The notes under the pieces: model-generated
Seen by the model: only the letters and a program-made list of their open reading frames with translations
The model's database searches: none
Told to the model about the DNA's origin: nothing
Translations under genes and position numbers: made by a program
Shown: positions 16,543 through 25,321 of the stretch, in pieces
Numbering within the stretch: the first letter of the stretch is position 1
How the letters are laid out: every line of letters starts with the position of its first letter
Assembly (NCBI RefSeq): GCF_003364195.1
Contig: NZ_NXLQ01000018.1
Span: forward strand, 1-36,391
Reading direction: 5' to 3'
DNA from: Helicobacter didelphidarum
Lineage (GTDB): Bacteria > Campylobacterota > Campylobacteria > Campylobacterales > Helicobacteraceae
Length of the DNA: 36,391 nt

Positions 16543-17211
16543 TTACTTATTTTTCTTTTTAAACTGCCATGCAACATACATTAAACCTAATGCCATCATA
16601 GCCACCAAAATGCCTACTATAATATATCTCATTTGTTGTTTTATGGCAATTTGTGTATTATCCATTTCACCTTTACCAAATGAAGAGGCAATCTCATTTA
16701 CACCAATATCACCAAAAGTTGTGCCAAGCCACCAGCCAAATACACTTAAAATACTTACCCAAATAAATGCTCCAAGCAAAGTAAAGAGGCAAAATTTCCA
16801 TAATTTCATCTTTGCAAGTCCCGCAGGAAGCGAAATATAATGTCTCACAACAGGAATGAGACGCCCTATAAAAGTGCTGATTTCACCATGTTTATTAAAA
16901 AATTTTTCTGTTGTAATAAGATGTTTTTCTTTCATAAAAAAATATTTCCCATATCGCACAACAAAGATTCTACCAATCTTAAACGCAATAAAATAATTAC
17001 ATAATGCTCCAGCTAAACTCCCAAATGTCCCCGCAACAATAGCTAACATTATATCCATTTTTCCTTGCATAGCAAGATAACCAGCAGGTATCATAACAAC
17101 CTCGCTTGGTAATGGTAATATACTTGATTCTATTGCCATAAGAATAAAAATACCAAAATAACCTAGATATTCAATTATATCTAACACAAATTGTATAATT
17201 GCATTAATCAA
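16543..17211 (-). CDS. DedA family membrane protein
   Basis: A 222-residue inner-membrane protein of the DedA/VTT family. Bacterial members are linked to lipid-carrier (undecaprenyl-phosphate or phosphatidylethanolamine) flipping and envelope homeostasis. It shows the N-terminal reentrant motif ESSILPLPSEVVMIPAGYLA (28-47), followed by the glycine-rich helix GTFGSLAGALCNYFIAFKIG. The conserved FIGRLIPVVRHYISLPAG motif carries the family's Arg residues. Two hydrophobic spans follow (LLGAFIWVSILSVFGWWLG, and IIVGILVAMMALGLMYVAW at the end). The start codon is TTG with a purine-rich AAGGG upstream; no ATG fits before the first membrane segment. It is transcribed away from the carbonic anhydrase gene, and the 88-base gap must hold both promoters. 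Confidence 0.9.
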   Translation of the reverse strand: MINAIIQFVLDIIEYLGYFGIFILMAIESSILPLPSEVVMIPAGYLAMQGKMDIMLAIVAGTFGSLAGALCNYFIAFKIGRIFVVRYGKYFFMKEKHLITTEKFFNKHGEISTFIGRLIPVVRHYISLPAGLAKMKLWKFCLFTLLGAFIWVSILSVFGWWLGTTFGDIGVNEIASSFGKGEMDNTQIAIKQQMRYIIVGILVAMMALGLMYVAWQFKKKNK

Positions 17212-17266
17212 AATAAGCCCTTATTCAAATCTATCAAACATTAAGCATTATATAAAAACTTTTTGG

Positions 17267-17272
17267 TATAAT
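17267..17272 (+). promoter_or_regulatory. -10 element for carbonic anhydrase gene
   Basis: TATAAT in the divergent gap, 27 bases before the ATG, followed by an AGGAG ribosome site (17290-17294). The -35 is not clear. Confidence 0.5.
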
Positions 17273-17299
17273 CGCAAACAAAAAATTTTAGGAGATTGT

Positions 17300-17947
17300 A
17301 TGAATCAATTATTTCAAGGTGCAATCACATTTTATGAAGAAGATTATAATAATGAAAAAAGCTTTTATGAAGGCTTACAAGAAAACAAACCACACACACT
17401 ATTTATTACTTGTGTAGATTCTAGAATAGACCCAAATCGTTTAACGCGTTCTAAACCGGGTGAATTGTATGTGATAAGAAATATTGGGAATCTTATTCCA
17501 CCATTTAAAAATGGAGAAAACGATATTCAAGATTTTTTAGCAACAAATTCATCGATTGAATATTCTATCAAAAAACTAAAAGTAAGCAACATTATTGTAT
17601 GTGGACATAGTAATTGTGGAGCTTGCACATCTGTTTATAAACCTGAAATGCTGGAAGAAATGCCCTATGTAAAAAAATGGCTCGAGTTATTACAACCAAC
17701 TATCGAACGCGTAAAAGGGCTTCACCCAGAGAGCGAACATAAGAGAATATGGCTTACAGAATTGCAAAATATCCAACAACAAATCCATAATCTTTTAAGT
17801 TATCCTTTTGTTGAAGAGAAATTTAATCGTGGGGAATTGCATATTTATGGGTGGTATTATAATATTCTAAGTGGGCAAATTCTCAATTATAATTTCATTA
17901 ATCATGAATTTAAACCAATTGTTGGTAATAATCCCTTAGGGTTATAA
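17300..17947 (+). CDS. can: Beta-class carbonic anhydrase
   Basis: A 215-residue zinc enzyme converting CO2 and water to bicarbonate, probably cytoplasmic because no signal peptide is visible. The zinc and catalytic residues of the beta class are all present: C38, D40 and R42 in FITCVDSRIDP, then H103 and C106 in CGHSNCGAC. The length fits the family. In Helicobacter, beta-carbonic anhydrase supports CO2 fixation and acid/CO2 balance. The gene has its own -10 and ribosome site and is followed by a 259-base gap with two hairpins before serA, so it is probably transcribed alone. Confidence 0.95.
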   Translation: MNQLFQGAITFYEEDYNNEKSFYEGLQENKPHTLFITCVDSRIDPNRLTRSKPGELYVIRNIGNLIPPFKNGENDIQDFLATNSSIEYSIKKLKVSNIIVCGHSNCGACTSVYKPEMLEEMPYVKKWLELLQPTIERVKGLHPESEHKRIWLTELQNIQQQIHNLLSYPFVEEKFNRGELHIYGWYYNILSGQILNYNFINHEFKPIVGNNPLGL

Positions 17948-18075
17948 TTTATAAAAAATTTTTGAGAAACTAGATTCCAAAAATATAAACCACACTACAC
18001 AATAGAAAGTCACTAATTCAAAAAATATCATTTTCTATCATTAGTGAAGTAAAAAGACAATGAGATTCCCAAACA

Positions 18076-18146
18076 AATAGATTCTTGGATATAATACAAG
18101 AATCTATTAAGAGACTTTTACTTTTTTGAAAATAAAAATCTCTTAA
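18076..18146 (+). promoter_or_regulatory. Tandem hairpins in the serA leader
   Basis: Hairpin 1 has perfect 12-bp arms (18076-18087 and 18097-18108). Its loop contains TATAAT (18090-18095). Hairpin 2 has 14-bp arms (18107-18120 and 18133-18146, one G-T pair). The two share two bases and cannot both form fully. Hairpin 1 could end the carbonic anhydrase transcript. If the loop TATAAT is serA's -10, hairpin 2 sits at the 5' end of the serA mRNA. Confidence 0.55.
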
Positions 18147-18206
18147 TTTAAAAAGGAATGTTTAAAATTTTTTGAATCATTTTAATTACACAAAGAAAGG
18201 AATAGT

Positions 18207-19814
18207 ATGCAAAAACATATTATAGTATGTGATCACATTCATAACGAAGGTTTAAAGATTCTAAACTCTCAAACAGACATCACAATGGAGAATCTTGCTG
18301 ATTTGTCCAAAGAAGAACTTTTAAAACATTTACACAAAGCCGATGTATTAATCACTCGTAGTTCAACTGCAATAAATCAGAAACTTTTGGAATCTGCTTT
18401 TCAAAATACCCAAAAACTTAAGGCAATCGTACGTGCTGGGGTTGGTGTCGATAATGTTGATATTGACGCATGTTCTTATCGCGGTGTTGTTGTTATGAAT
18501 GTGCCAACAGCAAATACAATTGCAGCAGTTGAACTAACAATGACACATTTACTAAGTGCGATTCGGAGATTTCCCGGAGCAAATGCTCAATTAAAACTCG
18601 AAAGAACATGGAATCGTGAAGATTGGTATGGTATTGAGCTCAAAGATAAGAAACTTGGTATTATTGGATTTGGAAATATTGGAAGTCGTGTTGGGATTCG
18701 TGCAAAAAGTTTTGAAATGGATGTTGTTACTTATGATCCATATATTAACCCCAATAAAGCCCTGGATATAGGAATCCGCTATACTACAAATTTTGATGAT
18801 ATTCTTTCATGTGATATTATCACAATTCACACACCAAAAAATAAACAAACAAGCAATATGATAACAAACAAAGAAATTGCAAAAATGAAAGATGGTGTGA
18901 TTTTGATAAATTGTGCAAGAGGTGGTTTATATAACGAAAATGATTTATATGAGGGATTAAAATCCAAAAAAATTGCTTGGGCTGGAATTGATGTTTTCGA
19001 TAAAGAACCTGCAACAAATAATAAACTTTTAGAACTAGAAAACATTTATGTAACACCCCATATTGGAGCAAATACTTTAGAATCTCAAGAAAAGATTGCT
19101 ATTGAAGCTGCAAATGCTGCTATATCTGCTGCAAGAGGAAGTTCTTTTCCTAATGCCCTCAATCTCCCTACAAAAAATCAAGATATTCCAGATTCTATTG
19201 AAAATTATTTGGAACTTACACAAAAACTAGGTTATTTTGTCGCACAAGCAATAAATGGTGCAATAAACTCAATTACATTACATATTCATGGGGAAGAGTT
19301 AGAAAAATATCAAGATGCACTTTTAACTTTCGGAATCGTTGGTGTTTTAAAACCTTCACTTGATGATAAGATTAATTATGTAAATGCAAGTTTCGTTGCA
19401 AAGGATCGCGGAATAAACACAAATACTGAAATCAAACGCAATGAAAGTGCTTATCGGAATCTTATAACACTGATTATAACAACAGAAAAAGAAAGTATGA
19501 GTGTGAGTGGCACTGTATATGATGAACATATTGTCAGATTCAATAATATTAATGGATTTAATATGGATTTAGAACCTCGTGGCAATATGATTCTTTTTAA
19601 AAATACTGATGTGCCTGGTGTTATTGGTAAAGTTGGAAATACCATAGCCAAACATCATGTCAATATAGCGGATTTTAGACTTGGACGAACTTCCGAAACA
19701 CATAATAATGCTGCATTGGCACTTATTTTGGTTGATAATGTGGTTACTGATGCTCTGCTCGATGACTTGAATGCAATTAAAGAGTGCATAAGTGTAAGAA
19801 GTGTTTTAATGTGA
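18207..19814 (+). CDS. serA: D-3-phosphoglycerate dehydrogenase
   Basis: 535 residues. It catalyses the first step of serine synthesis, oxidising 3-phosphoglycerate to 3-phosphohydroxypyruvate with NAD+. The substrate domain contains RAGVGVDNVDI (77-87). The Rossmann motif is GFGNIG (154-159), with acidic D177 at the end of beta-B. The catalytic set is R238 in NCARGG, E267 in DKEPAT and H285 in TPHIGANT. An intervening domain follows, then a C-terminal ACT domain from about residue 455 (MILFKNTDVPGVIGKVG), so serine feedback control is likely. This is the long SerA form. AAGGA precedes the ATG. The leader hairpins suggest further control. Confidence 0.96.
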   Translation: MQKHIIVCDHIHNEGLKILNSQTDITMENLADLSKEELLKHLHKADVLITRSSTAINQKLLESAFQNTQKLKAIVRAGVGVDNVDIDACSYRGVVVMNVPTANTIAAVELTMTHLLSAIRRFPGANAQLKLERTWNREDWYGIELKDKKLGIIGFGNIGSRVGIRAKSFEMDVVTYDPYINPNKALDIGIRYTTNFDDILSCDIITIHTPKNKQTSNMITNKEIAKMKDGVILINCARGGLYNENDLYEGLKSKKIAWAGIDVFDKEPATNNKLLELENIYVTPHIGANTLESQEKIAIEAANAAISAARGSSFPNALNLPTKNQDIPDSIENYLELTQKLGYFVAQAINGAINSITLHIHGEELEKYQDALLTFGIVGVLKPSLDDKINYVNASFVAKDRGINTNTEIKRNESAYRNLITLIITTEKESMSVSGTVYDEHIVRFNNINGFNMDLEPRGNMILFKNTDVPGVIGKVGNTIAKHHVNIADFRLGRTSETHNNAALALILVDNVVTDALLDDLNAIKECISVRSVLM

Positions 19815-20163
19815 TTATCCTCGCTATACTATAAAAATTGTATTTTAAGTAATGGTTACGACGGTTATTCGCCATATATATCACTTAAAGCTTTATATTG
19901 GACAAAGTTTTAACCCTTAATATCTTTCTTCTTTTGTATGGCAATGATCTTTTTGCTATGAACGATTTTGTCATGATGGCTAATCTTCGCCCAATAAGCT
20001 CATGGTTAAGATTTTAGCAATACAAAATGTATAATGCCATGCAGAATCATTACTTTACATACAGTAACATAATAATATTTTATTGCATTGCTTTGTGTTT
20101 TTATTAGTATTTGCAATATCATACTAAGGTAGTATAATCATATTATTATTATAAGGAGATTCT
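19815..20163. other. Gap between serA and acfC
   Basis: No gene is recognised. A stretch at about 19937-20012 is less AT-rich than usual for gaps here and could be decayed coding sequence, but no protein family is recognisable in six frames. The last 60 bases hold the acfC promoter. Confidence 0.5.
20111..20138 (+). promoter_or_regulatory. acfC promoter with an operator-like palindrome
   Basis: TTGCAA (20111-20116), a 16-base spacer and TATAAT (20133-20138). The inverted repeat ATACTA-AGG-TAGTAT (20121-20135) lies between them and overlaps the -10, as a repressor site would. AAGGAG precedes the ATG. Confidence 0.5.
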
Positions 20164-20913
20164 ATGAAAAAACTTTTCATTTTGACATTTGCATTTTTGT
20201 TTGCCTCCCAGCTCTATGCCGAGATATTCATTTATGGACCGGGTATCCCGACACCTCCTATTACAAAACTTGCACAGAAATATGAAGCAAACACAAAGCA
20301 AAAAATTGTCTTACAAACAGGTCCCACAAATCTATGGCTTGAAAATGCCAAAAAGAACGCTGATATAGTCTTTAGTGGAAGCACAGAGATGATGGATGGC
20401 TTTATAAACTTAATGCCAAATAAACTTGATTTTAAGAATATTCAAGTCCTTAATATCCGTGAAGCAGGGATTATCGTGCGAGCGAACAATCCAAAGAAAA
20501 TTGTAAAATTTAGTGATATTTTGAAGCCAAATGTAAAAGTTATGGTTGTCAATGGTGGTGCACAAATCGGACTTCATGAAGATATGGCACTCAAAAATAA
20601 GGAACGCGATAATCTCATAAAACTTCGCTCAAATATCGCATTTATCGCACCGAATCACAAAGTCGCTATGGAGGAATGGAAAAAAGATTCAAGCTATGAT
20701 GCACTTATCACTTGGAAACCGTTAGCAAAGGTGCTTGGTGATGAAAATGCAAAGTTTATTTCACTCGATAACAAATCTATTCTTTATCGTGCATTAGAAA
20801 TTAGTGTGGCAAAAGATTCAAAACAAAAACAAGAAGCTCAACAATTTATTGACTTTCTTAAGAGTAAAGAAGCTCAAGCTGTGTGGGTCGAATATGGATA
20901 TATCGCAAACTAA
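20164..20913 (+). CDS. acfC: AcfC-like periplasmic substrate-binding protein
   Basis: 249 residues with a classic signal peptide (MKKLFILTFAFLFASQLYA, cleaved before EIF). The mature protein is a two-lobed binding protein related to sulfate/molybdate receptors and to accessory colonization factor AcfC. Landmarks are IYGPGIPTPPITKLAQKYE, TGPTNLWLENAKKNADIVFSG, EMMDGF, LKPNVKVMVVNGGAQIGLHED and LRSNIAF. The ligand is unknown. No permease or ATPase gene is next to it, so it may serve a distant transporter or a sensor. It has its own promoter with an operator-like palindrome, and is followed by a small hairpin at 20966-20987. Confidence 0.85.
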   Translation: MKKLFILTFAFLFASQLYAEIFIYGPGIPTPPITKLAQKYEANTKQKIVLQTGPTNLWLENAKKNADIVFSGSTEMMDGFINLMPNKLDFKNIQVLNIREAGIIVRANNPKKIVKFSDILKPNVKVMVVNGGAQIGLHEDMALKNKERDNLIKLRSNIAFIAPNHKVAMEEWKKDSSYDALITWKPLAKVLGDENAKFISLDNKSILYRALEISVAKDSKQKQEAQQFIDFLKSKEAQAVWVEYGYIAN

Positions 20914-20965
20914 ATAAATATTCTTTTAAATGATTGCTTTCAAAAGAATTTTGGGAAATATTCCC

Positions 20966-20987
20966 TTATAATCCCCTGAGATTATAA
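20966..20987 (+). terminator. Small hairpin downstream of acfC
   Basis: TTATAATC and GATTATAA arms (8 bp) with the loop CCCTGA, 53 bases after the acfC stop. No T tract follows, so termination is uncertain. Confidence 0.4.
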
Positions 20988-21060
20988 TATCAAAGAACTG
21001 AACACATAGTATATCAAATGAAATATTTATATTATGTCTTATATTCATAAAACTTATATT

Positions 21061-21695
21061 TTAAAATTTATAAATATAGCTTACTTGCCCAATTATAGTT
21101 GCACCCAAAGATGATATGGCACTAGCATTTGGATTCATCTGGTTTGGTTGCCCTGTAAATAATGTTAAGGCACTTTTAATACCAAATTCTACCTGATGAC
21201 TATAATTGATTGTTGTGCGAAGTCCTAAATTGAGTCCCAATGTTGTTCCTATGGATTGACTTCCTGTAGAATTTTGCATAGGAAGGCTTACCATTGCTCC
21301 AGCAAAAAATCCAACAAAAAGTCCCGCACTATATTCCCCTTCATCTACCCAATTAAAAAGATAGTCCGCATTTATATCTGCCAAAAGATATAAATCATGA
21401 GCAATATTTACACCATTATTCGAACCACCGGCACCAGCATTTATTACAGCAGGATAAAAACCATAAGCACCTAAAACAGAAAGATAGAATCGCACACCAT
21501 TCCGTTCTCCGAAACCTGATAACCTGTTTTTAATCCAAAAACAATAGTAGAACTACCAGACACTCCACCGCCCGATGATAAAGCTAATGCTGCTCCACCA
21601 CCAGCACTCACACCCAACAAAAATCCATTTTCTTCTGCATTTGCATTTCCAACTAAAGCACTTAGCAATATTATACTTAACAATATCTTTTTCAT
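21061..21695 (-). pseudogene. Outer-membrane beta-barrel protein, single-base frameshift
   Basis: One gene split across two frames. The 5' part (21471-21695) encodes a signal peptide MKKILLSIILLSALVGNANA and a Gly/Ser-rich first strand ending GLKTGYQ, then goes out of frame. The other frame (from about 21515 to 21061) reads GFGERNGVRFYLSVLGAYGF and continues to the terminal barrel signature YIYKF. Adding one G to the GG at 21515-21516 (minus strand CAGGTTTC) restores YQGFGERNGVRFYL and a protein of about 211 residues. The family is the small Helicobacter porin-like outer-membrane proteins. The break is not in a long homopolymer, so a decaying gene or a sequencing error is more likely than reversible switching. 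Confidence 0.82.
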
Positions 21696-22076
21696 AAAAT
21701 TTCCTACAATTTTAATTTCACTCTTTTAGTCATTATGTAACTAAAAAAGTTAAGACAATTATAATCTTAATATAATTATTTGAGTATGTAACTTTAATTT
21801 TTGAAGTGCTTTTTACTACGGGGGGGGGGGGGTAATGTTTCATATCGTAACTTGCTTTCACTGCACTTTAAATTTAAGGAATATCCTATTTGAATCTTTT
21901 TTATCTATCAAAAAACTTTTTTTCACAAACAATATTATTAAATAATTTGGTAAAACTCGATTAGAATATTCAATGATAACTAAACTTCAATGAATTATAA
22001 AAGGTTAATCACAATTATATCTTTTTTATAAAAATTAAATTCCTGACATCAAGTGCAAATTTCCTGCATAATACAA
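21696..22076. other. Gap upstream of the outer-membrane protein gene
   Basis: It contains a minus-strand TATAAT (21758-21763) suited to the outer-membrane protein gene, and a 13-G run at 21820-21832 described separately. No gene is recognised. Only a 36-codon plus-strand frame follows the G run, with no support. Confidence 0.55.
21820..21832 (+). repeat. G13 homopolymer in an intergenic region
   Basis: Thirteen G on the plus strand, about 57 bases upstream of the probable -10 of the outer-membrane protein gene. A run this long is expected to vary in length by slippage. It is not inside a recognisable reading frame. Confidence 0.9.
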
Positions 22077-22775
22077 TCAATCAAAAACATTTTTATTAAC
22101 ATAAAGCGATGGGATTCCAGCTTGATTTAGTTTTTTATATTCATCACAACCTTTTTGTAATCCCAAATCACATGCCTTACCATAAAACTCTTTTGCAAGC
22201 GAGAGATCATGCACAAGTGCGTTCCCTTCTTGATAGAGATTCCCAAGACTACAACAAGATTGTGCATGTTTATTTTTGCAAGCTTTTTTATAGAGTATGC
22301 TTGCTTGTTTGTAATCTTGACGCAAACCAATACCTTCTTCATAAAAATTACCAAGCTTGAAACATCCCTGCATATTTTTTTTATCACAAGTCATTTGAAA
22401 ATAGTCTTTTGCTTTAATAATATTGCCTTGTTTTTCGTAATCTAATCCGACAAAATAACATCCTTGCATATTTTTTGCATTACATGCTCTTTCAAAGTAT
22501 TGAAGTGCATTCTTGAATTGATTGGCATTCCAATAAATTTCACCTATAACAACACATTCTTTTTTTATATGACACTCGTTAGATGATTTTAGTCCATCTT
22601 TTATAAGAATTTCACAAGATTGAACATTTTGATTAAAACATTGTTGTAAATGAATATCCCAAGAATCATTATTGAGACTTCTCGTGTCTATTATACGAAT
22701 AGAATCTGTTGCAACCACAGCAAATGCTTGTTGTAAAAAACATAATAATAACAAGAAAAAACTCTTGTAATTCAT
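22077..22775 (-). CDS. Exported cysteine-rich Sel1-repeat protein (Hcp-like)
   Basis: 232 residues with a signal peptide (core FFLLLLCFLQQAFA). The mature part is a run of alpha/alpha Sel1-like repeats. Each carries a cysteine pair seven residues apart (C98/C106, C130/C138, C166/C174 and C202/C210, with C68/C74 and C46/C54 before them), probably disulfide-bonded. Repeat text is of the type ACNAKNMQGCYFVGLDYEKQG. This is the layout of the Helicobacter cysteine-rich proteins, which are secreted or periplasmic and bind partners rather than catalyse known reactions. Partner and role are unknown. It stands alone between the G13 tract and plsY, transcribed on the opposite strand from plsY. Confidence 0.88.
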   Translation of the reverse strand: MNYKSFFLLLLCFLQQAFAVVATDSIRIIDTRSLNNDSWDIHLQQCFNQNVQSCEILIKDGLKSSNECHIKKECVVIGEIYWNANQFKNALQYFERACNAKNMQGCYFVGLDYEKQGNIIKAKDYFQMTCDKKNMQGCFKLGNFYEEGIGLRQDYKQASILYKKACKNKHAQSCCSLGNLYQEGNALVHDLSLAKEFYGKACDLGLQKGCDEYKKLNQAGIPSLYVNKNVFD

Positions 22776-22994
22776 GAAACCTCACTCCACTCCATTTAAT
22801 ATTACAATATCCAATATTTTATGGCAAAATTATATCATAAATTTTTCTTAAAGAGGTTCTAAGTTTCCTTTTCATTATAGCAAATTATAGAAAAATTAGA
22901 ATAATTTATAAATATATAGAAAAATTAAAAAGTAAATTTGTTAGAGAAAATGAGCTATAATTCTAATTTTATTACTTTATTTAAGGCATTATAT

Positions 22995-23666
22995 ATGGAA
23001 GAGATTCTAAACAATATTAATATCATTTTTTATATTTGTGCATATTTAGTAGCAAGTATCCCTGTTGGTGCGATTATAGTAAAAATCTTTGCAAACAAAA
23101 ATCTATTACAAATTGGCTCAAAAAGCACTGGGGCAACTAATGTGTATCGTGCATTTGTGGATATTTCTCCTCAAAAAGCAAAATTTTTTTCATTACTTAC
23201 AATGTTTCTCGATGCAATTAAGGGGCTTATTGTTGTATTAGTAGCAAAATGTATGGGATTATCTTTTGAGACACAATACGCCATAGCAATTTTAGCAATT
23301 TTGGGGCATTGTTATAGCCCATTTTTATTTTTTCAAGGAGGTAAAGGTGTAGCAACAGCAATTGGTGGTATGGTTTTACTGATTCCCATTGAAAGTTGTG
23401 TAGGGCTTATTATATGGGCAGTTGTTGGAAAAATCTTTAAAGTATCTTCACTTTCATCTTTATCTGGAGTATTAAGCGGGGTTATTTTAACTTTTATTAT
23501 TCCTTCTCTTTTTCATCTCCCAACACAAATTGATATTAATCAACAAATTGGTACACACGCTCCTATTGTTATTATTGGTGTCATTATTTTAAATACACAT
23601 ATCGAAAACATTAAACGATTGATCTACAAGGAAGAAAAACAAATTATAGGAGATACAGTAGCATAG
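22995..23666 (+). CDS. plsY: Glycerol-3-phosphate acyltransferase
   Basis: An integral membrane enzyme (about 223 residues) that transfers the acyl group from acyl-phosphate to glycerol-3-phosphate, the first step of phospholipid synthesis. It has the PlsY signatures: an N-terminal membrane span with ASIPVGAII, the loop GSKSTGATNVYR (motif 1), the glycine loop FQGGKGVATAIGG (motif 2, phosphate binding) and further hydrophobic spans. I start at ATG 22995, which has AAGG 8 bases upstream. In-frame TTG 22938 and ATG 22950 would add a polar leader not expected in the family. It begins 220 bases from the divergent Sel1 gene. Confidence 0.92.
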   Translation: MEEILNNINIIFYICAYLVASIPVGAIIVKIFANKNLLQIGSKSTGATNVYRAFVDISPQKAKFFSLLTMFLDAIKGLIVVLVAKCMGLSFETQYAIAILAILGHCYSPFLFFQGGKGVATAIGGMVLLIPIESCVGLIIWAVVGKIFKVSSLSSLSGVLSGVILTFIIPSLFHLPTQIDINQQIGTHAPIVIIGVIILNTHIENIKRLIYKEEKQIIGDTVA

Positions 23667-23992
23667 TTCATTCGATACATAGAGTTTTAGCAGATTCTAT
23701 ACAGAACAGATAATATCAGATAATATAAAGATTTTAAGTGAAAATAAGATAAAAGATAATAAAAACCACTTGAAATAATATAGAAGCTATATCTTAAATC
23801 TTAAAAACTAATGATTGTTGCACCTCATTTGCAACAAATTCTAGATTCTAACATAGCTTACAAAAGTTGCTAAAAATATAAATATATTTCAACAACAAGA
23901 AAAATTCTCTCCACTAAAAATAATAAATAATATTTAGAAAAGGAAAGTTTAAGTAGTGCATAATTTTAGAATATTTATTGAAATTCATTACA
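23667..23992. other. AT-rich gap between plsY and fucosyltransferase (convergent)
   Basis: Very AT-rich with no gene. A small hairpin TGTTGCA-CCTCATT-TGCAACA (23816-23836) might be a remnant terminator. Two AGATTCTA words occur (about 23687 and 23850). Confidence 0.5.
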
Positions 23993-25083
23993 TTATCTTC
24001 TATGAATCTTTCTGCGAATTTTGCGCAACAGATTACGGGGAATATAAATGAGTTTCTTTGCTTTTTTTAATTCAAGATGAGCTTTTGATCCATATCCTTT
24101 CCTAATTGCTAACATTGGATCTTGCGATACAATAGAATCTAGGAAGTTTAAAATCCTATCATCATAATATGAGAATACATCAAAATCACCTAAGAACACA
24201 GGCTCATGTAGCATATCATTATATGCTTGAGAATTGTTATCAAGTCGTTTGATTTCTTCTACTAAGTCATCTAATGTGTGAAAGTTGTGGGCATTTATAA
24301 ATGATTTTGGATTAAAGTTATAATCTATAAGATGTGTTGGAATCTTGGGAATTCTGGTATCAATAATGTTTGGATTTGTTGTAAGATCTACAAGATATTT
24401 GTTGTTTGCTAAGGATTTCCCCCCCCCCCCCCAGCAATAGACTTAGATGTATCTTTTTGACACCTAAGACTTGTATCACCCCAATAAATCGGCACACACC
24501 CTGCAGCATAAGCATCAAAAAGCTTTTCGGTTAAATAGCCCGGATTGCTTGAATTTTCAAAGCAAATATTAAATTTATAATCTCTCAACCACTCAATTTT
24601 GTTGCCTACACGACCACCAATATTATTTTTATATTTGCCACCAGAATCTACCTTTTTATACTGACTGAGTTTTTCAAAAAATATGTTACGGCTTTGTACT
24701 GTTCCATTACTAACGACAAAACCACAGAATTTTGTTTTTTCTCGAATCTCTCTTGTCTTTGATAAATTGGGCTTCTGTTGTAATGTATGAATATATGGAA
24801 TATATAAATGTCTGTCGCCATAATCTAAATAATCAAAATCCATTGAGTAATCCGCAATATCCCAATTTGCTCTAATATTTTCTGGAGTATAAAATATTCG
24901 CACACAATCATAATCCAAGTGCTTTGAACCACATACACCATAGATAATAAAGTCTGGTTGATCTGAATAGATGATGTCATATTTTTTACTTAGTAGTTGG
25001 ATAAAATAATGTTGATAAAATATCTCTTCCTTTTCATAATCACCACATGAATCAACTATACGCATTTTGACTTGTTTTTTCAT
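23993..25083 (-). CDS. fucT: Alpha-1,3-fucosyltransferase (GT10), phase-variable, OFF as read
   Basis: GT10 enzyme that would add fucose to N-acetyllactosamine-type glycans, as in H. pylori Lewis-antigen synthesis. The N-terminal frame (25083 to 24409) holds the GT10 hallmark FNICFENSSNPGYLTEKLFDAYAAG with YWGD, then runs into a G14 tract and stops as GGGGGNP. With one more G, or two fewer, the frame continues as KSLANNKYLVDLTT. It then reads FNPKSFINAHNFHTLDDLVEE and the C-terminal segment DMLHEPVFLGDFD, ending in a basic tail (RKIRRKIHRR) that probably anchors it to the membrane. The restored protein is 363 residues. As read, the truncated 224-residue form lacks the C-terminal part of the catalytic domain and should be inactive. 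GAGGAG precedes the ATG. Confidence 0.93.
24419..24432 (-). repeat. G14 homopolymer switch inside fucT
   Basis: Fourteen G on the coding strand at about codon 218 of fucT. Lengths 12, 15 or 18 keep the frame open; 13 and 14 do not give full-length protein. Confidence 0.95.
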
Positions 25084-25321
25084 TAGACTCCTCGTGCCAA
25101 AAAGATATTAAATATTACTAAATAGTAAGTATACTATAATTTTTTATAAAATTTATTATGTTCTATTAAAGTTTAAAGTTATATTCATGCAGAAACAAAC
25201 CAAATACTTAAAAATTGTACAGAAGTAGCTTTGAAGCTTAAATAGTATTCTAAAGACAGACAAACGTTCGCTTAAATTATTTCAAAACTTAGCAGATTCT
25301 AAAGTTATTCCCGAATTTTAT

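Noticed and set aside
21836-21946. Plus-strand 36-codon frame just after the G13 tract
   Set aside because: Too short, no family, no ribosome site; the tract is better read as intergenic.
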